Below, one piece after another: positions 1-7,796 of a stretch of 64,000 bases of DNA. The stretch comes from Myxococcus virescens. Its GTDB lineage: Bacteria > Myxococcota > Myxococcia > Myxococcales > Myxococcaceae. Made by a program: the position numbers and the translations under genes. The notes below the pieces were generated by a model. It made no database searches. It saw nothing but the letters and a program-made list of their open reading frames with translations, and was not told where the DNA came from. The stretch is taken from positions 124,001 through 188,000 of the forward strand of contig NZ_FNAJ01000007.1 in assembly GCF_900101905.1 (NCBI RefSeq). Reading direction: 5' to 3'. Numbering within the stretch: the first letter of the stretch is position 1; each line of letters opens with the position of its first letter.

Positions 1-1
1 C

Positions 2-1189
2 GTCGCTCCGGGTGGGCAGGTGGCCGTCACCACACCCAACGGCTCCACGCTGCCCTGGAGGAAGGTGGGGGGCGTGAAGGTGGGCCATCTGGTGGCCATG
101 CCTGTGAAGCACACCTTCGCCCCTGGGCTGGAGGTGGACGCGTGGGGCTACAACGGCTCGACGCCAGGGCCCACCATCGAGGCGGTGGAGGGAGACCGCC
201 TTCGCATCTACGTCACCAACCGGCTGCCCGAGCCGACCACCGTGCACTGGCACGGGCTCATCATTCCCAATGGCATGGATGGCGTGTCCGGGCTGAACCA
301 GCGCCCCATCGCCCCCGGAGAAACCTTCGCCTACGAGTTCACGCTGAACCAGCCGGGCACGTACATGTATCACCCGCACTATGACGAGATGACCCAGATG
401 GCGCTGGGGATGATGGGCATGTTCATCGTCCATCCGAAGCGTCCGCGCGGCCCGAGAGTGGTCCGCGACTTCGCGCTGATGACGCACGAGTGGAAGGTGC
501 TTCCAGGCATGCGCCGGCCGGACCCCAACGCGATGAGCGACTTCAATGTCCTCACGTTCAACTCCAAGGCCTTCCCGGCCACCGAGCCGCTCGTCATCGG
601 ACGCGGGGAGCGCGTGCGCATCCGCCTGGGGAATCTGTCCGCCATGGACCACCACCCCATTCACCTGCACGGCCTGTCCTTCGAAATGACGGGGACGGAT
701 GGGGGCTTCGTCCCCGAGTCCGCCCGCTACCCGGAAACGTCGATCCTGGTGCCGGTGGGGAGCACCCGGGTCATCGAGTTCGTCGCGGACGAACCGGGTG
801 ACTGGGCCATGCACTGCCACATGACCCACCACGTGATGAACCAGATGGGACACGCGGCTCCGGTGACGCTGGGCGCTGACGCACGGGCCATCGACCGGCG
901 GGTGCAGGCGCTGGTGCCGGGGTACATGACGATGGGGCAGGATGGCATGGGCGGCATGGAAGAGATGGGCATGCCAATGCCGGCCAACAGCATTCCCATG
1001 AAGGGCGGCAAGGGGCCCTTCGGCCCCATCGACATGGGCGGCATGTTCACGCTCCTCAAGGTGCGCGAGAACCCGGACACCGAAGATGGGAGCGGCTGGT
1101 ACGTGCACCCGAAGGGGACGGTGGCGGAAAAGGCCGACCCGGTGCGCATGGACGCGGACGGCATCAATCCGGACGTGCGCTTTGGTTGA
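2..1189 (+). CDS. multicopper oxidase, 5' end cut off by window
   Basis: The frame is open from the first base and the visible protein starts inside the first cupredoxin domain, so the true start lies upstream. The copper-ligand motifs of the family are all present: HWHG near visible residue 82, HPH near 124, HPIHLHG near 217 and HCHMTHH near 271. The part after the last cupredoxin motif is methionine-rich (YMTMGQ, MGGMEEMGMPMP), as in periplasmic copper oxidases that oxidise Cu(I). It is a close paralogue of the complete oxidase at 5029-6531; the two align along nearly their whole length. The CorE-like copper sigma factor follows 57 bp downstream. Myxococcus xanthus has three such oxidases (CuoA, CuoB, CuoC); I cannot tell which this matches. 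Confidence 0.93.
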   Translation, partial: VAPGGQVAVTTPNGSTLPWRKVGGVKVGHLVAMPVKHTFAPGLEVDAWGYNGSTPGPTIEAVEGDRLRIYVTNRLPEPTTVHWHGLIIPNGMDGVSGLNQRPIAPGETFAYEFTLNQPGTYMYHPHYDEMTQMALGMMGMFIVHPKRPRGPRVVRDFALMTHEWKVLPGMRRPDPNAMSDFNVLTFNSKAFPATEPLVIGRGERVRIRLGNLSAMDHHPIHLHGLSFEMTGTDGGFVPESARYPETSILVPVGSTRVIEFVADEPGDWAMHCHMTHHVMNQMGHAAPVTLGADARAIDRRVQALVPGYMTMGQDGMGGMEEMGMPMPANSIPMKGGKGPFGPIDMGGMFTLLKVRENPDTEDGSGWYVHPKGTVAEKADPVRMDADGINPDVRFG

Positions 1190-1202
1190 TGGCGAAGGGG
1201 CA

Positions 1203-1226
1203 GAGGACGGCTTGCACCAGGTCCTC
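1203..1226. terminator. possible hairpin between oxidase and sigma factor
   Basis: A perfect 6-bp inverted repeat, GAGGAC and GTCCTC, is separated by 12 nt and lies in the 57-bp gap between the oxidase stop and the sigma factor start. No T-run follows it. It could be a weak terminator, an attenuator or an operator; the sequence alone does not decide. Confidence 0.3.
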
Positions 1227-1246
1227 CGTCCCTGTACCTGAACGGC

Positions 1247-1882
1247 ATGAGTGACATGAATCAGGGAGCGGGCACGGAGACCGATGGCGTGGTGCGGCCC
1301 CTGTCCGCCGACGTCATTTCCAGCCTGGTGGAGAACCACCGGGAGTTCTTGCGCTTCCTCGAGCGTCGGGTTGGGAGCCGCGCGGTGGCGGAGGACATCC
1401 TTCAGGATGCGTTCGTCCGCGGCATGGGCAAGGCGAAGACGCTCCGCGAAGATGAGTCGCTGATGGCGTGGTTCTACAGCGTGCTGCGCAACGCGGTCAT
1501 CGACCACTACCGGCGTCGCGGCACGACGGAGCGCGCGCTGGCTTCGCTGGCCAGCGAGCTCGAGGAGGGCCATGCCCCGGAAGCGGAACTGGCGCAGGCT
1601 GTTTGCCAGTGCGTGGGGCGGCTGGCCGGCACCCTCAAGCCCGAGTATGCCGAGGCGCTGCGGCGTGTGGAGGTGGAGGGCGTCAGCGTCCCGGCTTTCG
1701 CCCTGGAGGCGGGCATCACGTCCAACAACGCGGCGGTGCGACTGCACCGTGCTCGCAAGGCGCTCAAGAAACAGTTGGAGGTTTCGTGCGGTACGTGCGC
1801 CTCGCACGGCTGTCTGGACTGCACGTGCGCGACGCCGGGCGCCGAGAAGAAGGCCGGGGGCTGCGGGAGCGCGAAGGCATGA
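1247..1882 (+). CDS. corE: CorE-like copper-responsive ECF sigma factor
   Basis: A 211-residue ECF sigma factor. Region 2 is recognisable from the EDILQDAFVRG and AWFYSVLRNAVIDHYRR motifs, and region 4 from the helix-turn-helix before ARKALKK. Two features mark the CorE family: a CxC pair in the linker between sigma2 and sigma4 (Cys120 and Cys122), and a C-terminal cysteine-rich tail with Cys181, 184, 189, 192, 194 and 206. In M. xanthus CorE such a tail binds copper and switches the factor on with Cu(II) and off with Cu(I), without an anti-sigma factor. No anti-sigma gene is seen here. The flanking oxidases, chaperone and metal-binding lipoprotein are plausible targets. A zinc/cadmium-type CorE2 is the main alternative, but the copper genes favour CorE. 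ATG 1256 is an alternative start. Confidence 0.85.
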   Translation: MSDMNQGAGTETDGVVRPLSADVISSLVENHREFLRFLERRVGSRAVAEDILQDAFVRGMGKAKTLREDESLMAWFYSVLRNAVIDHYRRRGTTERALASLASELEEGHAPEAELAQAVCQCVGRLAGTLKPEYAEALRRVEVEGVSVPAFALEAGITSNNAAVRLHRARKALKKQLEVSCGTCASHGCLDCTCATPGAEKKAGGCGSAKA

Positions 1883-1911
1883 CCTGACCGCGGCTTCAAC
1901 GCGACCTGCCC

Positions 1912-1937
1912 GGCTGTTCCAATCGATGGGCACAGCC
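1912..1937. terminator. possible hairpin between convergent sigma factor and chaperone genes
   Basis: The arms GGCTGT and ACAGCC (6 bp) are flanked inward by CC/GG pairs and lie in the 183-bp gap between the converging sigma factor and chaperone genes. The position suits a bidirectional terminator, but there is no T-run. Confidence 0.3.
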
Positions 1938-2065
1938 AGGCCGCGCGGAGCCCGAGTCCTTCTGGGCTTCACGCGCATGTTGGCTGTCATTGCCGCGACG
2001 GCGGCTCACACGAGGGGATTGGTGGTGCGGACGGGCAAGGGGGCCCGTCCGCACGCGGGGGCAGC

Positions 2066-2290
2066 TCATGCGGTAGGGGCGGACTCGTACCCGGCGTCGC
2101 GGAGCGCCTCGATGAGGCTGTTGACGTTCGCGGTCGCGGCGTCGTGTTTCACGAGGACCTGGCCGTGCTCGAACCGCACGTTGACGTCCTGCACGCCTTC
2201 GACTTTCCGCAGCGCGGTGTTGACGTGGCTGACGCAGGACCGGCAGGACATCCCCTCGACCTTCAGGAGGGTCTCATCATTCGGGTTCAT
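2066..2290 (-). CDS. copZ: CopZ-like copper chaperone (HMA domain)
   Basis: A 74-residue protein that is a single heavy-metal-associated domain. The metal-binding motif MSCRSC sits in the first loop (about residues 14-19). It is followed by the expected amphipathic helix (HVNTALRKVEGV) and the strand VNVRFEHGQVLVKHD. Such proteins bind Cu(I) through the two cysteines and pass it to P-type ATPases or regulators in the cytoplasm. The length is normal for CopZ/Atx1. It converges with the copper-responsive sigma factor gene and lies in a block of copper genes, which supports copper rather than another soft metal. No P-type ATPase is in the window, so its partner must be encoded elsewhere. Confidence 0.9.
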   Translation of the reverse strand: MNPNDETLLKVEGMSCRSCVSHVNTALRKVEGVQDVNVRFEHGQVLVKHDAATANVNSLIEALRDAGYESAPTA

Positions 2291-2429
2291 CGGGTGGCTC
2301 CATCATCGAGCGGCGTTCATCGCCGGCTCGAAGAGGGAGACGCAGACCGTCGCGGGGACTTACAGTCGCGCGGTGGAGCCTCGCAGCTCCAATGCAACCT
2401 CGGCGCAGACTGGATGGAGCCTTTTCAGA

Positions 2430-2882
2430 ATGATCCTACGCAACGTCGCAGATGAGGACCTTCCCATCTTCTTCGAACACCAGCGCGACCCAGAAGCGCT
2501 GCGAATGGCGGCATTTTCATCGCGGGAGCGCGATGCGTTCATGACCCACTGGCGCACAACGGTTCTCCGCCCTGAAAACGTCACCCGCACCATCGTCATG
2601 GGCCGCGAGGTCGTTGGGAACATCGGCAGTTGGGAACAGGATGCCATGCGCCTCGTCGGCTATTGGATTGGTCGCGAGCATTGGGGCAAAGGCATCGCCA
2701 CTCGGGCCCTCTCTGAGTTTCTCATGCTCGAGCCCGCCCGGCCGCTTCATGCGTGGGTCGCTCTCCACAACCTCGCGTCGATCCGCGTCCTCGAGAAGTG
2801 TGGCTTCAACACGATGAGCAACGAGAACCCGCATCACCTGGATGGCGTTGCCGAAGTCCTCATGCGGCTTGGTTCGACGTAG
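2430..2882 (+). CDS. GNAT-family N-acetyltransferase
   Basis: 150 residues with the order of a GNAT fold of the RimJ/RimL type: an N-terminal MILRNVADEDLP strand, the core VGYWIGREHWGKGIATRAL (acetyl-CoA pyrophosphate loop of the Q/R-x-x-G-x-G/A kind) and the closing helix NLASIRVLEKCGF. It transfers an acetyl group from acetyl-CoA to an amine; the substrate cannot be read from the sequence. ATG 2430 was chosen because homologous-looking sequence begins there, and what lies upstream in frame is not protein-like. It lies divergently from the copper chaperone, and nothing links it directly to copper. Its base composition is a little poorer in GC than its neighbours. Confidence 0.85.
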   Translation: MILRNVADEDLPIFFEHQRDPEALRMAAFSSRERDAFMTHWRTTVLRPENVTRTIVMGREVVGNIGSWEQDAMRLVGYWIGREHWGKGIATRALSEFLMLEPARPLHAWVALHNLASIRVLEKCGFNTMSNENPHHLDGVAEVLMRLGST

Positions 2883-3132
2883 TGATTGTGGCTCGCGCTA
2901 CGACGACGCCCGGTCCAAATTCCGGCGCTTCGTCGTGCCCGCCAACACCGACTGCTCGCCATCGCCGGAATACACATCCAGACGAGGCGACCTCAGTTCT
3001 TGAACAGCGTGCTCTGTGTTCTCGGCCCAAACAGCGTATTCCTGACAGTCTCAATGTCTTGGAGAGTCAGAGCGCCACCGATGGCTTTCGGCATGCGGAT
3101 GCAGGTGGTACGGCACCCCCATCGAGGGCCCC

Positions 3133-3543
3133 ATGTGCCGAAACCGATGGCTGCTGGCGAGCATCGTTTCCTTCGTTGCTTGTGTCTCCGAGCCGAAGAG
3201 GCTGCCCGCCTCCATGGACCCGTCGAATCCAGATGCGCCCGAGGCCCCGCCTGCGCCCCAGTTGACCGCATTCGCGGCCTCCACTCCGGAAGTGCCTGCG
3301 CCTGACATGTCGCAAGGACAGATGGGGCACTCCCATCACGGTGCATCCTCGGATGGAGGCGTTGTCGGCTACACGTGCCCAATGCACCCTGAAGTGCAGT
3401 CCAGCCAGCCAGGAAGGTGCCCGAAGTGCGGCATGAAGCTGGTTCCGGAGATGCCTGGAGGCACGGAGGAAGGGGACGCAGGGGCGCCCGGCGCTGCACC
3501 GGCCGACCATGACCATGCCCCGGGGCACGGAGGGCATCCGTGA
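3133..3543 (+). CDS. lipoprotein with heavy-metal-binding domain
   Basis: 136 residues. The N-terminus looks like a lipoprotein signal, with a short hydrophobic stretch ending FVAC at about Cys17. After a proline-rich linker comes the compact heavy-metal-binding domain: YTCPMHPEVQ, then GRCPKCGMKLVP. The same CPMHPE/CPKCGM module sits at the N-terminus of many CusB adaptors and copper ATPases. A His-rich stretch (HSHHG) precedes it and the tail is HDHAPGHGGHP, giving more metal ligands. Its stop overlaps the GTG start of the outer-membrane channel by 4 nt, so the two are probably translated together. It likely buffers or delivers copper in the periplasm. Confidence 0.85.
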   Translation: MCRNRWLLASIVSFVACVSEPKRLPASMDPSNPDAPEAPPAPQLTAFAASTPEVPAPDMSQGQMGHSHHGASSDGGVVGYTCPMHPEVQSSQPGRCPKCGMKLVPEMPGGTEEGDAGAPGAAPADHDHAPGHGGHP

Positions 3544-5048
3544 GGCTGTCCTGGCTCGTGGGTGCGGCACTGCTAGCAGGAGGGTGCGCGTCCATCCAGA
3601 AGGAGCGAGGCCACGCGGAGGTTGCGGCGCTCGTCGAGGAGCGGCTGGGCCGCAAGACGCGTTGGAACCAGGGCACTCCGGAGGACGCCGAGGTCGCGCG
3701 CCATCTCGACGCGCTCCTGAAGGAGGACCTCACCTCGGACCATTCAGTGGAGGTGGCCCTGCTCAACAATCCGGCGCTCCAGGCCACGTACGAGGACCTG
3801 GGAGTCTCGCAGGCCGACATGGTTCAGGCCGGCCTGCTCTCCAACCCGACTTTGGACGGGAGCATCGGCTTTCCCATCTCCGGGCGTGGCGTGTCAGAGC
3901 ACGAGGTCTCGCTGGTGCAGGACTTCGTGGATCTCTTCACGCTGCCGCTGCGCAAGCGCGTCGCCCGGGAGCAGTTCATGGCGGACACGCTACGGGTGGC
4001 GCACGAGACGCTGGCCACCGCGGCCAAGGTGCGCAAGGCCTTCAGCGAAGTGCAGGCCCTCCAACAGCTCACGGAGCTGCGCCGCATGGCGCTTCAGGCG
4101 GCCGTGGCGGCGGCGGACCTCTCCGCCCGGCTGCGGACAGCGGGCAACATCACCGAGCTGGAGCTTGCGAGTGAGCAGGCCGCCGCCGAGGGAGTCCGGC
4201 TCGAACTGGCGGAGGGTGAGCTCGCCTTGGTCGAGGCACGGGAGAACCTCAACCGCCTCATGGGGCTGTGGGGGCCCCGTACGCAATGGACGCTCTCCGA
4301 GAAGCTCCCGCCGCTGCCTGACCAGGAGGTCTCACTGGCGCACCTGGAGTCGCTCGCCATCCGTCAACGGCTGGACATCGCCGCCGCCCGAAAGCAGGTC
4401 ATGCTGCTCTGGAATGCGCTGGAGCTCGCGCGGAGTGCTCGCTTCTTCGGGCGCGTGGAAGTGGGCGTTCACGAGCACCAGGACGCGGACGGCCCCAGGC
4501 TCTTTGGCCCGACGCTGTCTCTGGAGTTGCCCATCTTCGACCAGCGACAGGCCCTCATCGCCCGGCTGGAAGCGCAGCACCGCCAGGGGGAGCGGCGGCT
4601 GATGGAGCTGTCCGTCAACACCCGCTCGGAAGTGCGCGCCGCCCGCGCCCGGCTGCTGGCGCTTCGTCTGGTGGCCGACCGCTACCGGCGAGTGGTGTTG
4701 CCCCTTCGTGAGAAGGTCGTCGAGCAGTCGCAACTCCAATACAACGCCATGCAGATAGGCCTCTTTCAACTGCTCTCCGCCAAGCGCGACCAGGTGGAGG
4801 CGTATCAGGGCTACATCGAGGCCGTCCGCGACTACTGGATGGCGCGGGCAGACCTCGAGCAACTCGTGGGTGGCCGGCTGCGGGAGGGCAGTGCGGCACC
4901 CACGTCATCGCCCTCGCAGCCTTCTCAACACGTACCACCTGGGCCGCCCGGCCCACCCGCGCAGCCAGCACAACCCGGGACGCCCTCCGGGAACGGTCAG
5001 GACGTCACCCATGGCACGGAGAGCCCCCATGAGCACCCGCACGACTGA
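3540..5048 (+). CDS. TolC/CusC-like outer-membrane efflux lipoprotein
   Basis: 502 residues. The GTG start overlaps the previous stop. A lipoprotein signal is clear (LLAGGCASIQ, Cys16). The body has the two repeated coiled-coil helical hairpins of outer-membrane efflux proteins, with typical stretches such as ALLNNPALQATYEDLGVSQA and QLQYNAMQIGLFQLLSAKRD. The C-terminus is an unusual Pro/Gln-rich tail (PPGPPGPPAQPAQP) of about 60 residues that runs over the start of the next oxidase gene. Neither an RND pump nor an adaptor is adjacent, so this channel either serves a pump encoded elsewhere or forms a conduit with the neighbouring lipoprotein and oxidase. The copper context suggests Cu(I) export. 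Confidence 0.88.
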   Translation: MRLSWLVGAALLAGGCASIQKERGHAEVAALVEERLGRKTRWNQGTPEDAEVARHLDALLKEDLTSDHSVEVALLNNPALQATYEDLGVSQADMVQAGLLSNPTLDGSIGFPISGRGVSEHEVSLVQDFVDLFTLPLRKRVAREQFMADTLRVAHETLATAAKVRKAFSEVQALQQLTELRRMALQAAVAAADLSARLRTAGNITELELASEQAAAEGVRLELAEGELALVEARENLNRLMGLWGPRTQWTLSEKLPPLPDQEVSLAHLESLAIRQRLDIAAARKQVMLLWNALELARSARFFGRVEVGVHEHQDADGPRLFGPTLSLELPIFDQRQALIARLEAQHRQGERRLMELSVNTRSEVRAARARLLALRLVADRYRRVVLPLREKVVEQSQLQYNAMQIGLFQLLSAKRDQVEAYQGYIEAVRDYWMARADLEQLVGGRLREGSAAPTSSPSQPSQHVPPGPPGPPAQPAQPGTPSGNGQDVTHGTESPHEHPHD

Positions 5049-6531
5049 CGCCGAGGGCGCACCGGGCCGTGAGGATGACGCCCCTGGACCTCTGGAGCGT
5101 AGGGGAGGCCCTGGAAACGCTCCGGCGATTGACGCCGAGGGAACGCTGACGCGGCGGAGCATGCTGGTCACGGCGGGAGCCACGCTCACGGGAGGCACGC
5201 TGCTGCTGAGTGGCTCCGCGGCGCGCGCCCAGTCACCCGTCCCAGGCGCATGCGGGCCTCGCGAGAGCTCCGCGGCTGACTGCGGACAGCAGTATGCGCG
5301 GCAGGACTGGCTGCGCCCCGGAATGCCCCGCCGGGACTACCGGCCCGTGGTGGTGCCCAATGGCTCGAAGCTGCCGTGGAAGGTCGTGAACAACGTGAAG
5401 GTCTTCCACCTGGTGGCCGAGGAGGTGGGGCATGAGTTTGCCCCGGGACTGAAAGCCTCCTGCTGGGGCTACAACGGCCGAGTCCACGGGCCCACCATCG
5501 AAGCGGTGGAGGGTGACCGGGTGCGCATCTACGTCACGAACCGGCTACCCGCGGCCACCACCGTTCACTGGCACGGACTCCTGCTTCCCAGCGGTATGGA
5601 TGGCGTGGGCGGCCTCAGCCAGAAGTCCATCGCTCCGGGCGAGACGTTCCGGTACGAGTTCACCCTGCGCCAGGCGAGTACGAACATGTACCACTCGCAC
5701 CATGACGAGATGACGCAGATTGGTCTCGGGATGACGGGCATGTTCATCATCCACCCACGCCGACCCGTGGGGCCCCGCGTCGACAGGGACTTCGTCATCC
5801 TCCTGCATGAATGGCGCATCGATGTCGGCACGGAGCGGCCCAATCCGAATGAGATGACGGACTTCAACGTGCTCACCATGAACGCGAAGGCGTTCCCGGG
5901 CACGGAGCCGCTCGTGGTGCGCCAGGGCGAGCGGGTGCGCATCCGGCTGGGCAACCTGAGCCCGCAGAACCACCACCCCATCCACCTGCACGGCTTCCAC
6001 TTCCGTATCACCGAGACGGATGGCGGGCGCGTCCCCGAGTCCGCCCAGCAGCCGGAGGGAACGGTGCTCGTCCCCGTGGGTAGCACACGCGTCATCGAGT
6101 TCGTGGCGGACGTGCCCGGGGACTGGGCCCTGCACTGTCACATGACGCACCACATGATGAATCAGATGGGCCATGAGTTCCCCAACATGATTGGCGTGAA
6201 GCCGGGGGGCCTGGACGCGAAGGTCCGCACGCTGCTGCCGGGCTACATGACGATGGGCCAGACGGGGATGGCGGAGATGGGCGAGATGGGGATGCCCATT
6301 CCGCCCAACTCCATTCCCATGCTGGGGGCCCAGGGCAAGCACGACTACATCACGGCGGGAGGCATGTTCACCGTGCTCAAGGTTCGCGAACGGTTGGAGA
6401 GCTACGCGGACCCAGGCTGGTACGACAACCCGCCCGGCACGTTGGCGGTGGCGGCCACCTCGGACGAACTGCGCCGGGACGGTATCGACGTGAACGCCCC
6501 GGCCGTGGTCGATCCCGGCGCCCCGGCCTGA
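5029..6531 (+). CDS. Tat-exported multicopper oxidase
   Basis: 500 residues from ATG 5029, chosen because GGAG lies 7-8 nt upstream; it overlaps the channel gene by 20 nt. ATG 5011 is possible but has no good ribosome site. A twin-arginine signal sits unusually deep (TRRSM, Arg42-Arg43, then a hydrophobic run ending SAARAQ), which suits a cofactor protein exported folded. Copper ligands are HWHG (from His180), HSH (His222, His224), HPIHLHG (near 318) and HCHMTHH (near 370). A Met-rich tail follows (MAEMGEMGMP). It probably oxidises Cu(I) in the periplasm, like CuoA/CuoB of M. xanthus. It is a close paralogue of the oxidase at the window start, so the pair arose by duplication. Confidence 0.94.
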   Translation: MSTRTTDAEGAPGREDDAPGPLERRGGPGNAPAIDAEGTLTRRSMLVTAGATLTGGTLLLSGSAARAQSPVPGACGPRESSAADCGQQYARQDWLRPGMPRRDYRPVVVPNGSKLPWKVVNNVKVFHLVAEEVGHEFAPGLKASCWGYNGRVHGPTIEAVEGDRVRIYVTNRLPAATTVHWHGLLLPSGMDGVGGLSQKSIAPGETFRYEFTLRQASTNMYHSHHDEMTQIGLGMTGMFIIHPRRPVGPRVDRDFVILLHEWRIDVGTERPNPNEMTDFNVLTMNAKAFPGTEPLVVRQGERVRIRLGNLSPQNHHPIHLHGFHFRITETDGGRVPESAQQPEGTVLVPVGSTRVIEFVADVPGDWALHCHMTHHMMNQMGHEFPNMIGVKPGGLDAKVRTLLPGYMTMGQTGMAEMGEMGMPIPPNSIPMLGAQGKHDYITAGGMFTVLKVRERLESYADPGWYDNPPGTLAVAATSDELRRDGIDVNAPAVVDPGAPA

Positions 6532-6573
6532 CTTGAGCCCAGCGCTGGAGGTCTTCAGTGCGCCCGGGTGTCG

Positions 6574-6990
6574 CTAGAGCATTGCCTCGAGGGCCGACTG
6601 AAGTTCAGAGTCGCCATAGAGCTGGTCTGAGTAGCCGTAGAAGCTCTCACGCACGAAGAGGGTTTGGTCTTTGATTTCAATACTCTTCGTGCCCGGGTCG
6701 TCGGGACTCTTGGCGACATTCAGGAAGACAATCCTGTTGAACTTGGCTTTGACGGCCTCACGGCCCATGTCATCCTTGCAGATTTCCTTCATCACATTGA
6801 CGACGAGGCCCGGGCCATATGACTCGTAGTAGCTGTCGTAGCAGTCAAGGATCGTCTTGTCCTCGGGGAAGCTCGCAACATCAATCTCAAACGGCAACTC
6901 GAATCCAATCGCCGCGTTGAGCTCCGACTGAAATCGAGCGGAGTGAGAGTCTTTGATGGCGGCGATGCGCCGACGCTCGGCGAGTCCCAT
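6574..6990 (-). CDS. hypothetical protein, low-GC gene
   Basis: 138 residues, family not recognised. ATG 6990 has AAGGA in front at proper spacing. The protein is soluble-looking and acidic, with no signal peptide or membrane segment. It has aromatic-rich stretches (DCYDSYYESYG, VRESFYGYSDQLYG) and an N-terminal basic helix. Its base composition is clearly poorer in GC than that of its neighbours, which suggests recent transfer. It lies downstream of a small P-loop ATPase on the same strand, 110 bp away. The aromatic and acidic character recalls small immunity or antitoxin proteins, but I see no motif that proves this. Confidence 0.7.
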   Translation of the reverse strand: MGLAERRRIAAIKDSHSARFQSELNAAIGFELPFEIDVASFPEDKTILDCYDSYYESYGPGLVVNVMKEICKDDMGREAVKAKFNRIVFLNVAKSPDDPGTKSIEIKDQTLFVRESFYGYSDQLYGDSELQSALEAML

Positions 6991-7027
6991 GGTGTAGTCC
7001 TTCTTGTAGAAATGCCTGATTGTTACT

Positions 7028-7041
7028 CCGAGTATTCTCGG
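7028..7041. other. short hairpin CCGAG-TATT-CTCGG
   Basis: A 5-bp stem with a tetraloop in the 110-bp gap between two minus-strand genes. It could reduce read-through from the ATPase gene into the unknown gene, or sit in the leader of the latter. There is no T-run on either strand. Confidence 0.25.
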
Positions 7042-7100
7042 GGGGATTTTGTGCGTCAACCTGTTTCTTGCCGCCCCCATGTTGAGACAGCACGCGTGGC

Positions 7101-7637
7101 CTACTCGAGATTCGAGCGCACGAATCGCACCCGCTCCGGGAGCGATGCCAGGGGAAGGGGGAGCAACTCGTAGCCAAGGCTCGTGTAGACCTCGACCATC
7201 GAACGATAGGTCGCCTCCGCTTCGTCGGGGGCCTGTTTGCGCTCGGCGTCTTGCGCGAAGATTTCGGGCCAATGCGGCGCGATGAAGACACGTCGATTGT
7301 AGCGAAACAGCTCCGCGGCCTTCCAGAGATGTGGCGGCACTGGAAGACCACATACCCGAAGGTATCCGATGACGTCGGGAACGCCGCGATCCAGGATGAC
7401 AGGACGGCGTAGTTCGCAGGCCTCCTTGTGGGTTCGCATCTCCCATCCAAGCATCAGCTCGGCGAAGGCCGTCCGATCAGCCCATGGGAGGGCATGGCCG
7501 CCGATTGCGACCTGATGCTGAATGATGGCACGGCCCGCTTCGGGCATGTGCGCGAGTCCCTCCACCGCCAGCGCCTCGATGAGACTGCTCTTACCGGAGC
7601 CGGGGCCGCCTGTGATGACATGAAGATTAACGGTCAT
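7101..7637 (-). CDS. AAA-type P-loop ATPase/kinase-like protein
   Basis: 178 residues. The Walker A motif GGPGSGKSS is at residues 10-18, right after the first strand LHVIT. The segment RPVILDRGVPDVIGYL is a Walker B/lid-like element, as in the AAA_28 group of small predicted ATPases. The overall layout (one P-loop, DRG motif, helical C-terminus ending RVRFVRSNLE) resembles a nucleoside/nucleotide-kinase fold more than a AAA+ ring protein. The substrate is unknown. It starts with ATG at 7637 and is not close to its upstream neighbour. Confidence 0.8.
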   Translation of the reverse strand: MTVNLHVITGGPGSGKSSLIEALAVEGLAHMPEAGRAIIQHQVAIGGHALPWADRTAFAELMLGWEMRTHKEACELRRPVILDRGVPDVIGYLRVCGLPVPPHLWKAAELFRYNRRVFIAPHWPEIFAQDAERKQAPDEAEATYRSMVEVYTSLGYELLPLPLASLPERVRFVRSNLE

Positions 7638-7796
7638 GGTCTCCTTCGAATTGGCGGTTATTTACCGCACCGGATTGTCGAGACACCAGGTCGGTCGCAA
7701 TCAGGCCGCTTGCTTCGACAGGTGCGCTTCACCGCCGGGGAGGAAGCTGCCGATGGGGCGGGGCTCCTCCCCGGCGCAGTTTCTCTGTAGGGCGCG

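Noticed and set aside
1572-2429. N-terminal extension of the GNAT gene back into the sigma factor
   Set aside because: The extension is Arg/Ala-rich, overlaps the sigma factor and the antisense copper chaperone, and the GNAT fold starts at 2430.
2993-3110. Protein-like tail on the minus strand (PKAIGGALTLQDIETVRN)
   Set aside because: It reads more naturally than a typical shadow and may be a gene remnant, but it is short, has no start or domain and overlaps nothing that would explain it; not enough to call a pseudogene.
6538-6549. CCAGCGCTGG palindrome as terminator between convergent genes
   Set aside because: There is no loop, so it cannot form a stable hairpin; probably chance in GC-rich DNA.
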